This document shows, in pieces, positions 27,101 through 42,100 of a DNA stretch of 64,000 nt (position 1 is its first letter; the number at the start of each line of letters is the position of its first letter). This stretch comes from Watersipora subatra (lineage: Eukaryota > Bryozoa > Gymnolaemata > Cheilostomatida > Watersiporidae), in the NCBI RefSeq assembly GCF_963576615.1, contig NC_088708.1:57399196-57463195 (forward strand). Direction: 5' to 3'. A model generated the notes under the pieces. It did no database searches and had not been told where the DNA came from. It worked only from the letters and a program-made list of their open reading frames with translations. A program made the translations under genes and the position numbers.

Positions 27101-30100
27101 GTGCTCTGCATTCATGCCTTAGTGACTTCTAGTGCCTTATACTGCTAAACATAGCCAAACGAAGGCCATTAATAACCCACGATACAGTGAGCTGCAATAG
27201 TTGAGGCCGAGAAGAGATATTACAGAAAGGAGTTTGAATAAGGTTTGCTTGAAGCAAGTACGGCCGAATTGGCCACAAGTAAAATCCAAATATCATGCTA
27301 AACTACAATTAATTAAATATATATTCCTAAACTATTCATATACATGCTCCAAGAAGAAATTACAAGCCCATAATAATCCCTTCCACTCCTAATAGTGGTA
27401 ACTCCGTACTACCTACTAGTCTCGTCATTCCTTGTGTTAGACTTTCTTATTGAAAGAACAACTCCAATTATGTTTCAAAACGAAGAACACTCTTAATATA
27501 GATTTTTTGCTTGAATGTCTAATAAAAACTTTAATAGCAGCTGGAGATCAATGTTAGCATTAGGGACATATTTCCAATTTATGAATAACAAGGACATTAT
27601 AGTATTATTTATACTGTTACATTCTCTGCACCAGCAACCCTTCATGGTCTTACACCCTGTGGATAAAAAAGGTGAAGATTTTTCATAATGATGAGAAATA
27701 TGGAAATGGTGCTGGATATGCTATAAGGCAGAAAATGAGTGCAAGCCACTCCATTGCGATTTCTGCATTAGCTTGATAACTTAAAGAGTCTCAATATTTA
27801 AGTTTTATATTAATAGTCAATGTAGTCTCATTCCAAAAATGCAAGCAAGAAACATTACTTTAGCTTAAATGATGCCAGCAGCAAGGAAGATCAGAATGAA
27901 ATGTCTGCAAATAGCAAACACCATGAATTTGAGAGTTCTGGTTTGATTCCACTCATCGACTCCCTGACATGGAGTCGATGAGTGGAAATGACATACTTGC
28001 CCATCAAGTTTCATGTAAATACCTTAATGTACTACGTACCACATTTGGTCCTCCATTGGTCTTCTTGAAGAGCCTTCAGTAATAGAGGAAGAACTAGCTT
28101 TACTCCGTGCGCCGACAACTTGCTCATAACAGCTTTGGCTGTGTCGTTAGCAGCCGTCCTCACATGTTGGTTGCCGTCTCCAAAGCATAGAAGTAGATGT
28201 GGTAGGACATGCACGATATATGGCTCAAAGAGCCGGCCCAGCATCAGTGACAACATCTCGAATGCAAAGAGAGCTCCTGTAAATGCAGAGTCAAAGTATG
28301 TCAAAGGGTAACATCCTTACGCTTTCTTTGAAGTAGTCTATAAAAACTATAAGCAAAAAAAGATATTCCTAACCTATCTCATACATTTGAGTTAACCAAG
28401 CTATTGTGACAAAGAAAACACAAACATACTCAACATTAGTAACAGGCAATACGATTGTAGTCAAACATCTCCGTATGAAGTTAATCCATTCCGATATCTG
28501 CTTCATATATCGCAACCATCGCGAGTTGGAGATACGACTCTTATCAAAATACATATTATTTCATTTAATTCATTCTGCAGCCCAAAACACTTGAAGATAA
28601 ATACTTAAACTAGTTATTTAAACGAATTTAAAATAAAAAATAGAGTAACCAACTAAATACAACCAACTAAAACAACCAACTAAAGACACTAAATTTTATA
28701 TACCAAATTAATAAAATAATGGTATTTATTGCTCCAATGCTTCTATGTTAAAGACAGGCAAATTGAGGGGTAACTGTGGCGATGCAGGAGGGGAACGCAT
28801 CGGCCAAGGTTACAAAAAAAATTCAGAGCAATTGTAAGTTAGACTAGGTGAGCTTTATATATTAACATAACTATCTTATATAATTTAGTTTTCATATTTG
28901 AAATTTTTGTAAAACTTATCCCTAATTCTCACAGCCACTTTTATTATCCACGATCTCAGGTTCTCTTCTCTTCACTTTCTTCCTCACTATAACTAATCGA
29001 CAGATTCGGAGATCTTTTAGAGAATTGATCTGATGCGTACTCTTATTTTGCTAGATTTATATATTCGCAATGTTTCTAGAAACTTCTGACAACATATGTT
29101 CGAAATTATTTGGGTATGTCAAGACATATTCACGCAAATTTTACATCATATGTCAAACAATTCGTATGAAGAAGTGAATGGTAGTTGAGGTTGAATTGTA
29201 TAATTGCTATCTTGAAGTTAAAAAGCAGGGCGGCATTTCAAACACTGAACATAAATCTTATGAGATTTACCTAGAATCAATATTACATGCAAAAATATGC
29301 AAATTCTAATGTATAAAAACAATTTCCTAGCTACAGCATACCTGCTGTTCGCAGGTACAAGTTTTAATGTCATAGAAGTAACCAGCCATAACTTTGAAAA
29401 AAGAAAAATGCAATTGGCCTCTTGACCTGTAAACACAATGTAATTTCTAAGAACCCTTGATTAAACCAGATCCCTACAGATCAGAGCACACCATTCATTT
29501 CTGAATTGTGCAGAGCAGACATGCATACAATGTCTATTTGCTCCACAGGTTCAGCTTGGAGAACCTAGACGATAGGTGCGAGTGAAAATATACACCATCA
29601 GGACCTTTTTACCTTCTCTTTCTTGAGCTAACTTCTTATTCTGAACAGCAGCAGTCAGCGTGTTCATGATGTCAAGCTGCTTGAGTGAAAGAATACCACT
29701 TCCTTTAACGAGACCAGCAAGTCCATATGCAGCGCCACGCCTTTCTCCAAAATTGTCTGAGTTGAGAAGGAGCTGCAGAAGTTGGGCAACGATCTCAGGC
29801 ACTTCATCTTTGATGGATGGTACAAGTGGAGGGAGACAACTGGCAACAGCTTCCTGGACCTGTGTAAAACACCAAACCATGTATCACTATAACAAAATAT
29901 TCTAATATCAATGGCTAGAATAGCATTTTATTGATTACTAGGTGAATGCCCGGCGTTGCCTGAGAACTAAAAGTCTTGACAGCAAATTAATTTTTATTTA
30001 ACATATACAACATTAACTATTATAACTTTAAACTTCATATCACGATAAAAGCATTTTTTTTGTGCAGTTCTAATGAATTAAGAGAAAAAAGAGAGCAACT

Positions 30101-33100
30101 AAAGGTTTTCAAACTTTTTCAAACAATTGTAACTTTTAAATTTCATATCATGAAAGAAGTGTTTTGTTGAACTAAATTAGGAGGAAAAATAAAACTGTAA
30201 AGGCTTTAAATGTAAAGTGAAATCATTAGCAAGCAATCGCTATATAGTCTGTTTTGCTACAATTACAATGAAGAATTATTTGGTATACGATTATATGATT
30301 TTAGTTCGGTTCACTGGTGACATCATAAGGCGAAAATATCGTATAGACAAATAGAGCGGTATATAATAGAAACCTATAGTAATTATCTAATGCAATCACT
30401 GCCTGGTAAAAATCATCATTAAAAATAGTAACAAAATAATATGTTGTCCTTTATAACTACAGTTACCTACAATAACCTTAGTGCATTTTGTGGTTATGAT
30501 CTGCAAGAACATTACAATGTGCTACGTGCAGAGTTCTTACTTTCAAGACAGACGTGTAACATAAACGCTGAATCTAATTCATACGAATTTAGCTTACTAA
30601 AAACATACTTGAAAAAAGTTTTTGTATGCATTTTAGTAATCGTTTAACAAAAATTTTATCACTTGCAAAAAAGTATCTGTTCCGTATCTGTTTGCGAGCC
30701 CGTTTTCACCATAACAGATGACGCAGAACTGAGATACAATCGGCAAAACCTAATTTTGAGATAAATTATTGTTGATTTTGTTTTGCGAAAAACAAATTAG
30801 CCCTAGTACGGTGAGGACAAAAAAGTATCGTGTTTCATAGGATTAATAGAGTTTCAATTACTACGTCATTTAGCGTGTGAAATTGGGAAAAGCATGTATA
30901 CAGTATATAATAAGATCTATGAATCGTAAGATCCTCCAGAGACTTGTGGTTAGACCATTTGTTTACAAACCTGCGGCTGCGAACTTGGAGAGTTCAAATC
31001 CAGCAGAGTGCGAGCTATTAATTCCTAAATTTTAATAGCTATAGCTGGACATACCAAAGTACATTGCGGACACACAGACAAACAGACGAAATTTATATAT
31101 ATAGATTGGTAACAATGGAAGTAAACGATTCCGTTGAATATAGCTACAACAGAAAGTAACAATGTTTATACAGCAGTACAACATATCTATTTGCGTGTCT
31201 ATGAGAGATCATACCGTCATTGATAGCTGGTTGTGAGCTTCCGCTTATAATGTAACTATAAAAATAGGATATTTAGTACATTAGTGCTAAGGTGAGCTGG
31301 GTCCAAATAAGAAAATGTTCGTTTAATGGTTGTCGAGAAAGAAGGTGTCAAGAAATGGCTCACATTTTCTTTCTTATATGCCTTCATAAAACCCTGGCTA
31401 TAGCTCATCTAAACCTTTCTCTGCCCAAAAATTATACAGTCAAACATGGATAACTCGCCCATGGATAGCTCGAACACATGGTTAACTCGAACGGTTTCTT
31501 TGGTCCGTTCCCACGTAATGATAAATTGCTTTAAATAACTCGAACTTAACACTGTTAATTAGAACTGTTTTTTGCCCAACGGCTACCGAAACGGTTGTTA
31601 TCGCTTTAGAAAATCACTTTATTCCAAGCCATAGAAGTAAACCTCAACTTTTTGTAATTCATAAGCGTCGTTATTACCACCATCGGCAAAATATTTTTGT
31701 CAACGACTTTTCTAAAGGTTTGGTGAAATTTGATTTTTACCAAACATCCGCTTAGCGATCGCCCTTCGGAAGCAAAGTAAAGTGAGGTAATCTTTGCATA
31801 AACTTCAAGAAAAATCGGCAAAATTGATCGTGGGTAAAACGCTCAAAAGAAAATATGTCTTTTCTTTTAAGCATTTCAACAACGATCAAGTTTTGCCAAT
31901 GTCAATCTAAAAAACGTCCTGACAATAACATCACCTCAAACAACAAACCAATCTCAAGTGATAGAAAAATCTCTATACTTTTGGATAAAAACATTTTAAA
32001 CTTTACATTAGAAGCATTTAATTTGAAACAAGCCATTTGTGCTTTTGATTTATATTATAGTTTGTATATGTACATGTATCTACTAATAAATAAGTAAATA
32101 CATGGACTTGTGACAGTGCTTTGATAACTTGAACGCTCTGATAATTCGAACACTTTCGCTCGGTCCCGTGAAGTTCGAGTTATCCATGTTTGACTGTATA
32201 TATTTTACTATAGATTTAAATAATATAATTATATTATACTATGCGTCAGTCACAAAAATGTCTTAAACCGTGTTCTTGTTGCAGTATACACTTAGTCTAT
32301 ACACAGTTTACTGTATATACAGTTTAGTGTATACAGTTTAGTGTATACACTAAACTGCAACCGCTCATCTAGGAATTAGAACAAAAATAATAATCAGATC
32401 ATATCCAGCAAAAGTCCAAAAAATAATGATGTGTCAACAAATTAAACTATTATCGCATGTAAAAAAAGTCCACACATCAAATAAAGGTTCTTCAACTAAA
32501 CTGGGTTAATATTTTCACTGTACTCAGCGAACAGAATCTCTTTGGTTTTGGATCTTGGTGAAGTTCAACCGATTGAATAGACACAACAATGGAAAATATT
32601 AAAATGATTGATAGCTTTAATATCAGTGTCTCAGTGTAGGATAGAGGAAGGATCTATCCCTTTAACATTTAAATAGTTAAGCCTTCGGTCATTTGTTACG
32701 CTTGAACCATAGTCTAGCCAAAAGTTGTGAAAGGCAAAATGTTGCATCTGTCACAATCACAGAACTGAATTATCCATATATACCATCACCTCATGGAAAC
32801 ATGGTAAATGAGACAATCTCAGAGCAGCATATTTTGAACTATCATCTGTTTCTTCTTGTGAGCTTTCTTTTTTAAAATCTGTTTACAAATCTACGTAACA
32901 GAGAGTTTTGACCAAACAAATGAACATTCTAACAGCTAACTTCAAGTTTAAACATAAATTTCACAAAAGACCCAAGGCTATCCTTACCTGTTGTGATGGA
33001 GTTGAGAGTGAGGAGATGAGTTTAGCGACGATGGGCTTCACTCGAGCATCATCTTTATCGAGATGCTTGGCGAGGTTACCCATCATGACGATGACTCCCT

Positions 33101-36100
33101 GCTTAACTACATCATAGCTCGCGGTGTCTGGCAGGGTGGTTAGTGTCTTCTCTAGCACTGGCAACAATGACTGCACGTTTGCCTGAAATACACCGACAAG
33201 ATTGAAATGTATTTATGTCTCTTAGTCACTTCAAACATATTGGAATAACTAGACCATTTGAACTGTGTTTATCTGCATGTCATGTATCTAGCTTATTTCA
33301 CCTATAGCAGTGTTAAACAATCAGACATGAACGTGGCTAACGACCATACGCGGCTAACGACCATGCTAGTAGTAATACAGCAACTTTCAATTTATATACT
33401 TAGATGCATGAAGAAGGATGACTGCAATAGGAAAACTGATGCTGATGACACCTCCCTATTATGCCTTCCGATATCGATAACAGAGTTAAGGAGGCAATCA
33501 ACAGAATCACATCATGAAGTATTTTCTGCATTAGCTTGTCTTAAACCCCAAAATGCTAACACGCAAACACACTCGCCAATATACCAAAGTTAAAAATGTC
33601 CAAACCCTCATAAAATCCTTACCTTGCCATGGTGCTCAATGAGTTCAACAGCAGCTGATCGCATGGCGAGGGCCACCCGCTGTTCTCTGTCGTGCAGCGC
33701 CTCCGGTACATAGAAGTTAATGAGTGTCTCAACATTTTCTTTGGTAAAGATAGGAGCCAACTTCTTGAAAAGGCTAGCAATACCCTCTCTTGCTTTCCAC
33801 TGGTCGATGCCCTGCTGCTCCACAATTCTTCCAAAATTATCCAGCACCGGTGGAGCCCTCTGCAAGAAAAATGAATCCTAGAAAATTGAAAACACAAAGA
33901 ATTTAAATTGTTTTACAAAAACTAACAAAGATCATATGAAGTAAAAATTTTTTTAAATAGTTGTGTGATAGCAGCAAATGCTGTGCTTTTGCGAAAACCT
34001 TTGCATGCAAAGAACTTTGGTATTACTGAAACAGTTGTTCCCATTTTTATGTCCAATGTTTTACATAACCTAGTAATCTATGGTTCTTACTACTACTGCT
34101 GCTGCTACTACTGATAAAATACTGTGCTCATGAACTGAATTTTTCATTGCGTATTATATTGAGATAACTGCCAATAAAAACTTGGTCAACTCACTATTTT
34201 GCTTGTAACTGAATTGGTTGAGTACGCCTACATATAGCCTACGCCATAGCTAACTATATAAATTCATACAAAGTGTTACACAAGCTGCTGTAAAATGTGT
34301 TGGAGATGGTTAAAAGTACATTAAAGAATGAAGCAAATCAAAATTTGTCTTTTATCTAAATTAAAATATGAAAAATGGTCTATTATTAACATTATAGGAA
34401 GTCTTTCGTAAACAAAAATTTTTTGTTGTCATGAAATGCCAAAGAAAAGAAACATACATAAAGCTTCTCTTCGTACAACGCCATCGATATCTCCAGCACG
34501 TTAGGGATACTTTTTTTGTATTTCTGTAAGAGCTCACGTAGTGCGTCTGCCACAGAGTTTCTAATTGACTCAACATCACTGGTGATATCTGAGAGCACAT
34601 CCTCACAGATGGCTCCATCCAACTCTAACTCTAGCTTGTTCCATATTCTGAAAAGGATAATAAACAGTTGAAATAAGTTATACCCTAAAACCATCACCTG
34701 ATAAAAGCCGTTAAACTGATAGCGTGGCAATGATAAAGATGGAACAATGTAATTAAAAGTGTAAAAACTATAGCTAAAGACATCATTACTCTGTCCTATA
34801 TACCATATATACATATCGTTACTCTATACCCTATATACCCTATATACCCTATATACCCTATATACCATGTACACACCATATACACTGTATACACTATATA
34901 CTGTATACACTATATACTGTATACACTATATACTGTATACACCATATATATATAGTATATACACCTTATATAGCATGTATACCATACACACCATATATAC
35001 TATAAATGGTATATATGATGATACGTATACATTATATACCTATCACTCACTCTATCGCTGATCTTATGCATTGCGACGCTGACACTTCCACTAACGTGTC
35101 TCTTTTTATTAATTAATCAATAGTTTATTAATAATAGTTTATTTAGTTTTATGTGTAATTTAGCTCTTTACATCTAGTTTTTTCCGGTAGTTTCATATAA
35201 TATGTGTTTAGTTATTTACTGCTATATGTAATTACTTGAAGTTTTAATCGTCTTTTTAGGCTCATGAATGAGTTGCATTAAATGCAATGTATTCTTATAA
35301 GAATGTTTGCACCGCCATGTGACAGTGTCGACATATAGAGCAAATGTTGCCATGGAGTGACTTCATAGGTTTGAAACCACCATCACAACATGCGAAACGA
35401 AAATAAATATTTTTTTTAAAGGAAAGGATTGTCAGTTGAAGAGTCTAAAGAATAAAACTTTAAGTCAGTTTCACTGTTATAGTTGACCGTAACTGATGAG
35501 ATAATAAACTACCATATCATACTCATCCGAATCTTGTGCATGCAAAATCTGAAAAAACAATCGCAAATCTAAAAAGCAAGAACACGCATGCGCGCACACG
35601 ATGGATAGGATATCCTAAAGTTGTATTAAAAGACAGAGGAATAGCCTTACTGAACTGCTAGCTTGCGGACAGGTTCATCAACATCAAACCTAGCAATCCA
35701 AAGACGCTTCATAAGTTTGTGTCCAGCAGCCAGATCAGCAGCCAGATCAGCATCAGGTGTGGGAAGGGCATCAATCATCTCATCCATGCCCTGAACCATT
35801 TAGACTATTTTAGAGTGACATGTGACTAAAAGTCATTCATAGGGTCAAGAGATAAAGGCATGGGTGTTGGGTCACAGTTACATATAGAGAAGTTTGCATT
35901 GCAGGCATGTAATTAAAATAGAGAATTCTATAGACTAGTCAATATCTGAACCTGACTGGTAAATGGTCAGAGAGCTACATCTGCTGGCTTTAAGGCATAT
36001 GGGTAAAGCAAATTTTGTAATTGTACTAAATGGGTAAAATTGGCATAAGACAGAGACATAATCATTTAACAAAGAAATTACACAGAGTATTTTAATCAAA

Positions 36101-39100
36101 AAAAGACTAACTTTTCTCTCCCTGGAATATACCTGTAAAGCAAGAAGTTACACAGAGTATTCTAAGTAAAGATATTAGACTAACAAAGTCTCCCCGGAAT
36201 ATACCTGTAAAGCAAGGAGTTACACAGAGTATTCTAAGTAAAGATATTAGACTAACAAGGTCTCCCTGGAATATACCTGTAAAGCAAGGAGCCGAATAAA
36301 ACATGAGCTCGAGAGTAGAGCATCCTGCAGCACTTCTATTTCATCATCTTCAGCCAGTGTGCAGCCATCCTCCCCACTGGCACACGCACACACACTGATT
36401 AACACAGTACGGGCATTAGCAACAACTTGCTTTGAGCAGGTATCGGCCAAGTGCAGTAGAACTTTGAGCATGTCACACCTGGGTAGGATCGATGGTCCAT
36501 CCTACAGCAGCAATTGGTGTTCCCAGAATACATAGCGATGGGTTGGATACAATTATATTGGCTAATCATTTAGACAAAGAATTGTCTTCTCTAATAAACT
36601 GCAACAAACCAAAGATACAACAGAACCTGGCCTAAGAAAGCTGGGCAGAACAAAAATTGCTACTACGACTTTGGCTACTTTCCTTAATATTTAATGACGA
36701 AAAGGGCTTCAGCTTTACATTTTATTGAAATTTAATTTATTCCTTAACCAAAAACTAATGGAACGAATGGCATTAACATAAATAACATAATTATATTATC
36801 AGTGTGGCCAGATATTATAAAGATGTAAAGAACTAGCAATTGCTAAAAGGAATGGCCCAGTAGTTTCATGCACGACTTGAATAGACTTGAGGAACTTACT
36901 TAAGCTCTGTTAATTCATAAAACTGAGCACTATATGGGCTCTGATGTAATTATGTATAAATAAGATATATCTAAGCAATAGCTTAAATTTTTAAAGTAAG
37001 TGTGTGGGTAGCTGGTTAAGATTTATGAATTTTCTAGATGTTTTAAAAACACAAAAATAAGTTTTACAAAATTGTCATTAGATTTAAATTCTGATGGCAT
37101 AGTAACAGAAAATTAAATTCAAGACATCACAAAACAACGTGAAAGTTTAATCGGTCGAGCCTTACCGTTTCCAGGTCACTTCTGAGTTCAGCGTGTGACT
37201 TGAATATTCTGAGAATAGCTAGTCTCTGCCCATCATCAATATCAGTAGATTGAAGAATCTGCCTAAACAGAGGGTAGCAGCAGGCAAACATGGCAGCATT
37301 CATGGGAGAAGCAACAGCTAAATCTCTCAGCACTCTGCTACGTTGCTCTAGCAGAGGTTCTGAGCACCAGTTAGAAGGTAATTCACAGGCAACCTCATAA
37401 ACCCTCAGGGTCAGGTATCCAACCAAGGCACCTGCAAATGAGAGCAGACCAGCTTCACTATTTTATTGCAAATTTTTTAAATCGCACGAGTGGATATGAC
37501 ATAGAGCAATGACACAAGCTCAAAACATACCACACTATGTGTAAAGTATAGCAATATGTGAGTATTAAATTGAGCTCACCAGCGGTGCTAACATTATTTT
37601 CATCTACTTTACAAAGTATTTTAAAGAAGTCTCAAACTTATCTGTAGAATTCTGTAACAACTCAAATATTCTGTAGAAACTGGTGAAAAAAAACTAAAAC
37701 AGTTACATTAATTATAACTTACAATAATTATAATCTAAAAGCAGTCTTCAAAGAGCTTCAAAAAACACAAAGCAATTGGCCCAAAATCATTCTTTAGATT
37801 GACACACTGCCAATGAATAGTAATGCTAGCTCAGTAACTCAATCATGGTTGAAGTCACACACAGAAGTGATCCGCTCCAAACTTACTAATGATATACAAT
37901 TCAACATCTCTAACAGTCATGAAACATTTTAAATGAGCAAGATAATGTTGAGAGATTTACACTACGCTTCAAGAGCTCATTAATCTGTGGAAATGATTCC
38001 AAACAAGAAGTGAGCAGAAACCCCATAATAAAAACACTAGAGGTTTTTTAACTATAAATTTATAAGTCAATGTTAATATATTACTTTGGCACATAATAAT
38101 TTACCTAATGCCTTATCATTGAGGGCAGTCTGGATAGTCCTGATAAAAACACTGAGAAGATGTGCTGCAGGCACTGGATGTTTCAGCAAAGGTACGACAA
38201 TTTCACAGATGTTAGGCAGGAGGTGAGCAACGGCAGGTGATTCAGCGTCAGCTATGTTATACATAATATATGCCACCTGCTTGACGCACTTGTCCAACTA
38301 CAACAACAATGTGATGTTTATTCGACTGAGGATATGAATCAGATCAAAAAATATTTTGAAGTTTACCAGTTGGTACCGACAGCATATACACACACATGCT
38401 CTTTCAAATGAAGCCACTGAGTTTATCATAGAAGCTGCTCAATACAGTTAAGCAGCAACATAATGAGCCTTTCGGAGACTCGCTAACATCATGATTGTAT
38501 CAGTATACATCATGATAGGAGCATTTGCAGTTGCATAGTTAAAGGAGGTTATTAAAAGCATAGAATGAACTACTAAATAAAATTAATTCGGATGAAAAAA
38601 GTTATAAACTAAAAAATAATATAGATGAAATAAAACTTGGAAAAGTTTTTTTATCAAATTAAATGTTTAGTAAGTTAAAAATGCGACAGAAATTATTGCA
38701 AACAAAGCTTTAAGTATACCAGTCTTACCCCAGCTATGCTGGCCAGTTTACTAGAAACATGGTTAATGGTCTGTTGGTTTTCTTGACTAACTACTGGCTA
38801 TAAGCAAACTTCGTAATATGAATGGGATGTTTGTTTAAGAATTTCTAATTTTTATTGCAGTAGAAAGTGCCCATCAAACATCACAATACAACTGGTACCC
38901 TTAATGAAGTTGATGAATTATTGACACAAAATGAAGACATTCATGAAGTGACAAACCATATATTATTTATAAATACAAAAATAAAAATTACTTATTTTAA
39001 AAATCTCGAGCTAAGTATATATTGTGTTTGTGCTATGGTACATGTATCTGGATTCATCATGAACTTGACTGCTAAGCTAGATGCAGTATGGATACAGAAT

Positions 39101-42100
39101 GGCACAAGAAAATTTGAACTAACAGGGTAAAAAATTACTATGCCTTAATTGTCAAGAGGAACTGATAATAAGAAATAAAATTCTCAACTCAAAGTTCGAC
39201 TTCATTGCAAGTAGAATATAAGCTGGCAGTTTCACCACGGCTTGAATCTGCAATTGATGCAGAAAGGTCGGAGCAATCTAACATTGATGAACAGGTGCTG
39301 TTAAATTCTGGTATCATACTTATTTTGCATGGTGCCCTCCTATATCTTCTTCTCGCTTTCTGTGAATCAGTTGCTTTTCGACATCGTTTGCACCGCAGAC
39401 AGTGCCGCCAATTTTTTGAGAGTGTATGATTCCATTTGATAAAATATGGTATGTCGGAGAGGATAATAGACAAAATCAAAAGAATGAAAAATGAGGTAGC
39501 AATGACACCAATGAACTGGGCACCAGGTGCATCTTTAGGAGTATGGTTGATGGGTGGAATAACTGGAGTTATTACGATCACATCTGTATCATTGTCCAAC
39601 TTGGGTATGAAGCGTTTGACCACTTGAACAGTACTGTTGACCGGCTGAGCTGTTGTAAAATTGAAGTCCACAAGTGGTACATCTGGTTTATACAAAGAGT
39701 AATCAGATGGAGCAAATGTCACAGAAAAATTCAGCATTCTTTTATGTCGAGATTGCAAATCTGAGGGCACCAATATATTCAGCTGTAGCTTACTTGTGAT
39801 TGTATCACAACTACACATACATGACCCTGGAGTCGATTTCGGTACATCGGAACTCTTATTAAAAAGGTATGATTTGATAGTTGGCAGATTTGATGTTTTC
39901 GTGATAGGAGGATGAGGTACCCAATTAGTAGATGTTTGCAAAATGCATAGCACATCATTAGGAGTATTAAACTTTTCAAGTGTTATATTAATGGGAAACT
40001 TGGGCAGAACTTCAGTTTGGTGAGAGGAAGTTGAATATGAAGTAAAAGCAGTAGTTGACATATCATTTTCTGAAGTCTCCTGTACAATCATCGAACTAGT
40101 GATGTTTGCTGATGGTGTCGTAACCCACTGCAAACCTTGAGAAATCTGTACCTGAGGTGCTGATTTGGCTGTTACATTTGCTTCGTGGACAATTTCAGGG
40201 ATAAAATCTGATTTGTTATCAGTTAAGTAGAACACGCTTGTCGTGGTAACAGTATAATTTGCAGATGTAGACAAGTGTTTCAAGTACGCTTGCAGAAAAT
40301 TGGGTTTTGTAATTTCTTCTGGTAATGTTCGTGACAGAACAGGGTTTTCAATCAAATTATGACTCTCAGTTGTCGGCAAGAAACTGGATACAGAGTGTGT
40401 TACTGTAGCTTCTGGTAGCGATGACTGAAATGGATTTGTTCTATCATTTAAACTATGAACTGTTGTTCTCAGTAAGCGCTTAGAGGTACTATGTCTGAAG
40501 TTTTTTAAAACATCGGAACTTGCAGAGATTGTTGGCACATCCAGGGAGATTGTAGAACAAGATTTCTGAGGTGTCACATCCGAAGTTTCCGATGTGCTGT
40601 TCAAGATTGGGTAAATTGTAGTGGTATTTGTCATAGTACTCACAGTTTCGTTCAACACAATATTATTCACATAATAAACCATACTATCTCCAGATTGGTA
40701 CTCGAATGCCTCTGATTTAGTTGCACATTGCTCAACTGTGACATTTTTTCTCTCAATATATACTATACTCGCAGGCTCTGGGTTAATAATCGTTGCATCT
40801 AACTGTTCCGAGACTTTCCAAGAAAACACAATGTATTGTGACATCGACGAGTTTAAAAAGCACATAACTTCTGAAGCTGCAATCTTGTCTGTTTTCCAAA
40901 ATTGAAGTTCAGTTATTTGTCCCAAAAATGATTGCTGCGACGATGAAGGAGATCTGTGAGAACGAAGCTGGCCAATAAACAGGGTTCCAGCATCCAATTG
41001 GAGTCGAACAGCCATCTTGTGAGAGCTTCTGAGATTTTCACCATCAAGGAAAATATTTCCAACTCCCGACGTATTCCAATTCACACATGCATGATGCCAG
41101 GTGTTATCATCAGCCTGCATAAAACATGTTTACTGTACCATAACATAACTACTAAATTTTTAGTTGTCACAGAATATAAGCTTAGGCATATACAACAGTA
41201 CATTATGTAAACATAAATGCTTAAATATTGGAAATAAGTCATGACAAAACAAAAGTGGAATGTGAAAACTTGAATATTAGTAATATTGTGACACCAAAAT
41301 GTCATGATAGTACTTGAAACGTTAGAGTAGCCAACAAAAGCCATCTTTTTCTCTTTATCGATATATAAGAACCTAGTGAAAGAAAACGTCTAATTTTGTT
41401 AACATTCGAATTTCTTTTAAAACCGACCAATTTTCGACCTGATAAATTGTTAAAAGTTTTTTGTCGAAGACCATCATTTCTAGCCAGTACTATATGTAAT
41501 TGTGCCAAAAACTAGACCTGTTTAGTTTTGCCACAAAAAACCACTGCTGTGTAACGACTTGTATTCATATATGCACACACTTCGCCAATTCAAAGACTGA
41601 GCAAGCTAATCAAACACAATATTTGAGTATCCAGTTACAGAATTTCGATGAAAATAGAGCATGGTGGTGAAGTTCACCCGAGATTAAATCATTTTTCAAT
41701 GTTCATCAAATAAGTGACACAAAGCTCAGATTTTAGTATATGATGATTGTGCATATTCTTAACGAATGATGATAATCACCAACAGATAAAATATTCTTAA
41801 TATAAAGTTTTTTCTTATATCGCGGAGAGGGCTTGGTCACCATAAATTTAGAAATATCCAGAACCTGTGGTTGATATAACAAAATTTATATCAACTATGT
41901 ATTTTTAAAAGCATTTAAATAAAATAAAATTGCAATATTTTCTCTAATAACAGAGTGTAGCAATTGTGACACCTAATTTTCTGCTAGAAGTTAGTAATCT
42001 GCAAGTAGGCCATTGAATATAGGCCATCCAGTCACATTTTAATTGAACAATTAATTTCAGTGGCTACAAATTTTGCCTTGCTAAACATGGTGATTTCACC

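Noticed and set aside
32961..33593. Plus-strand open frames overlapping GCN1 exons (for example 32908-33117 and 33258-33593)
   Set aside because: Shadows of GCN1 coding exons or chance open intron sequence; no homology recognised.
34867..35061. Tyr/Thr/Ile-rich open frame
   Set aside because: Translation of a tatacac microsatellite.
36107..36304. Repetitive minus-strand frame with FTGIFQGD units
   Set aside because: Different frame from GCN1 over the 72-bp repeat at the exon 21 donor; an artefact of the repeat period.
41302..41508. Minus-strand frame between the two nested-gene exons
   Set aside because: Lies in the intron between exons that already join in phase; no pentraxin-like residues.
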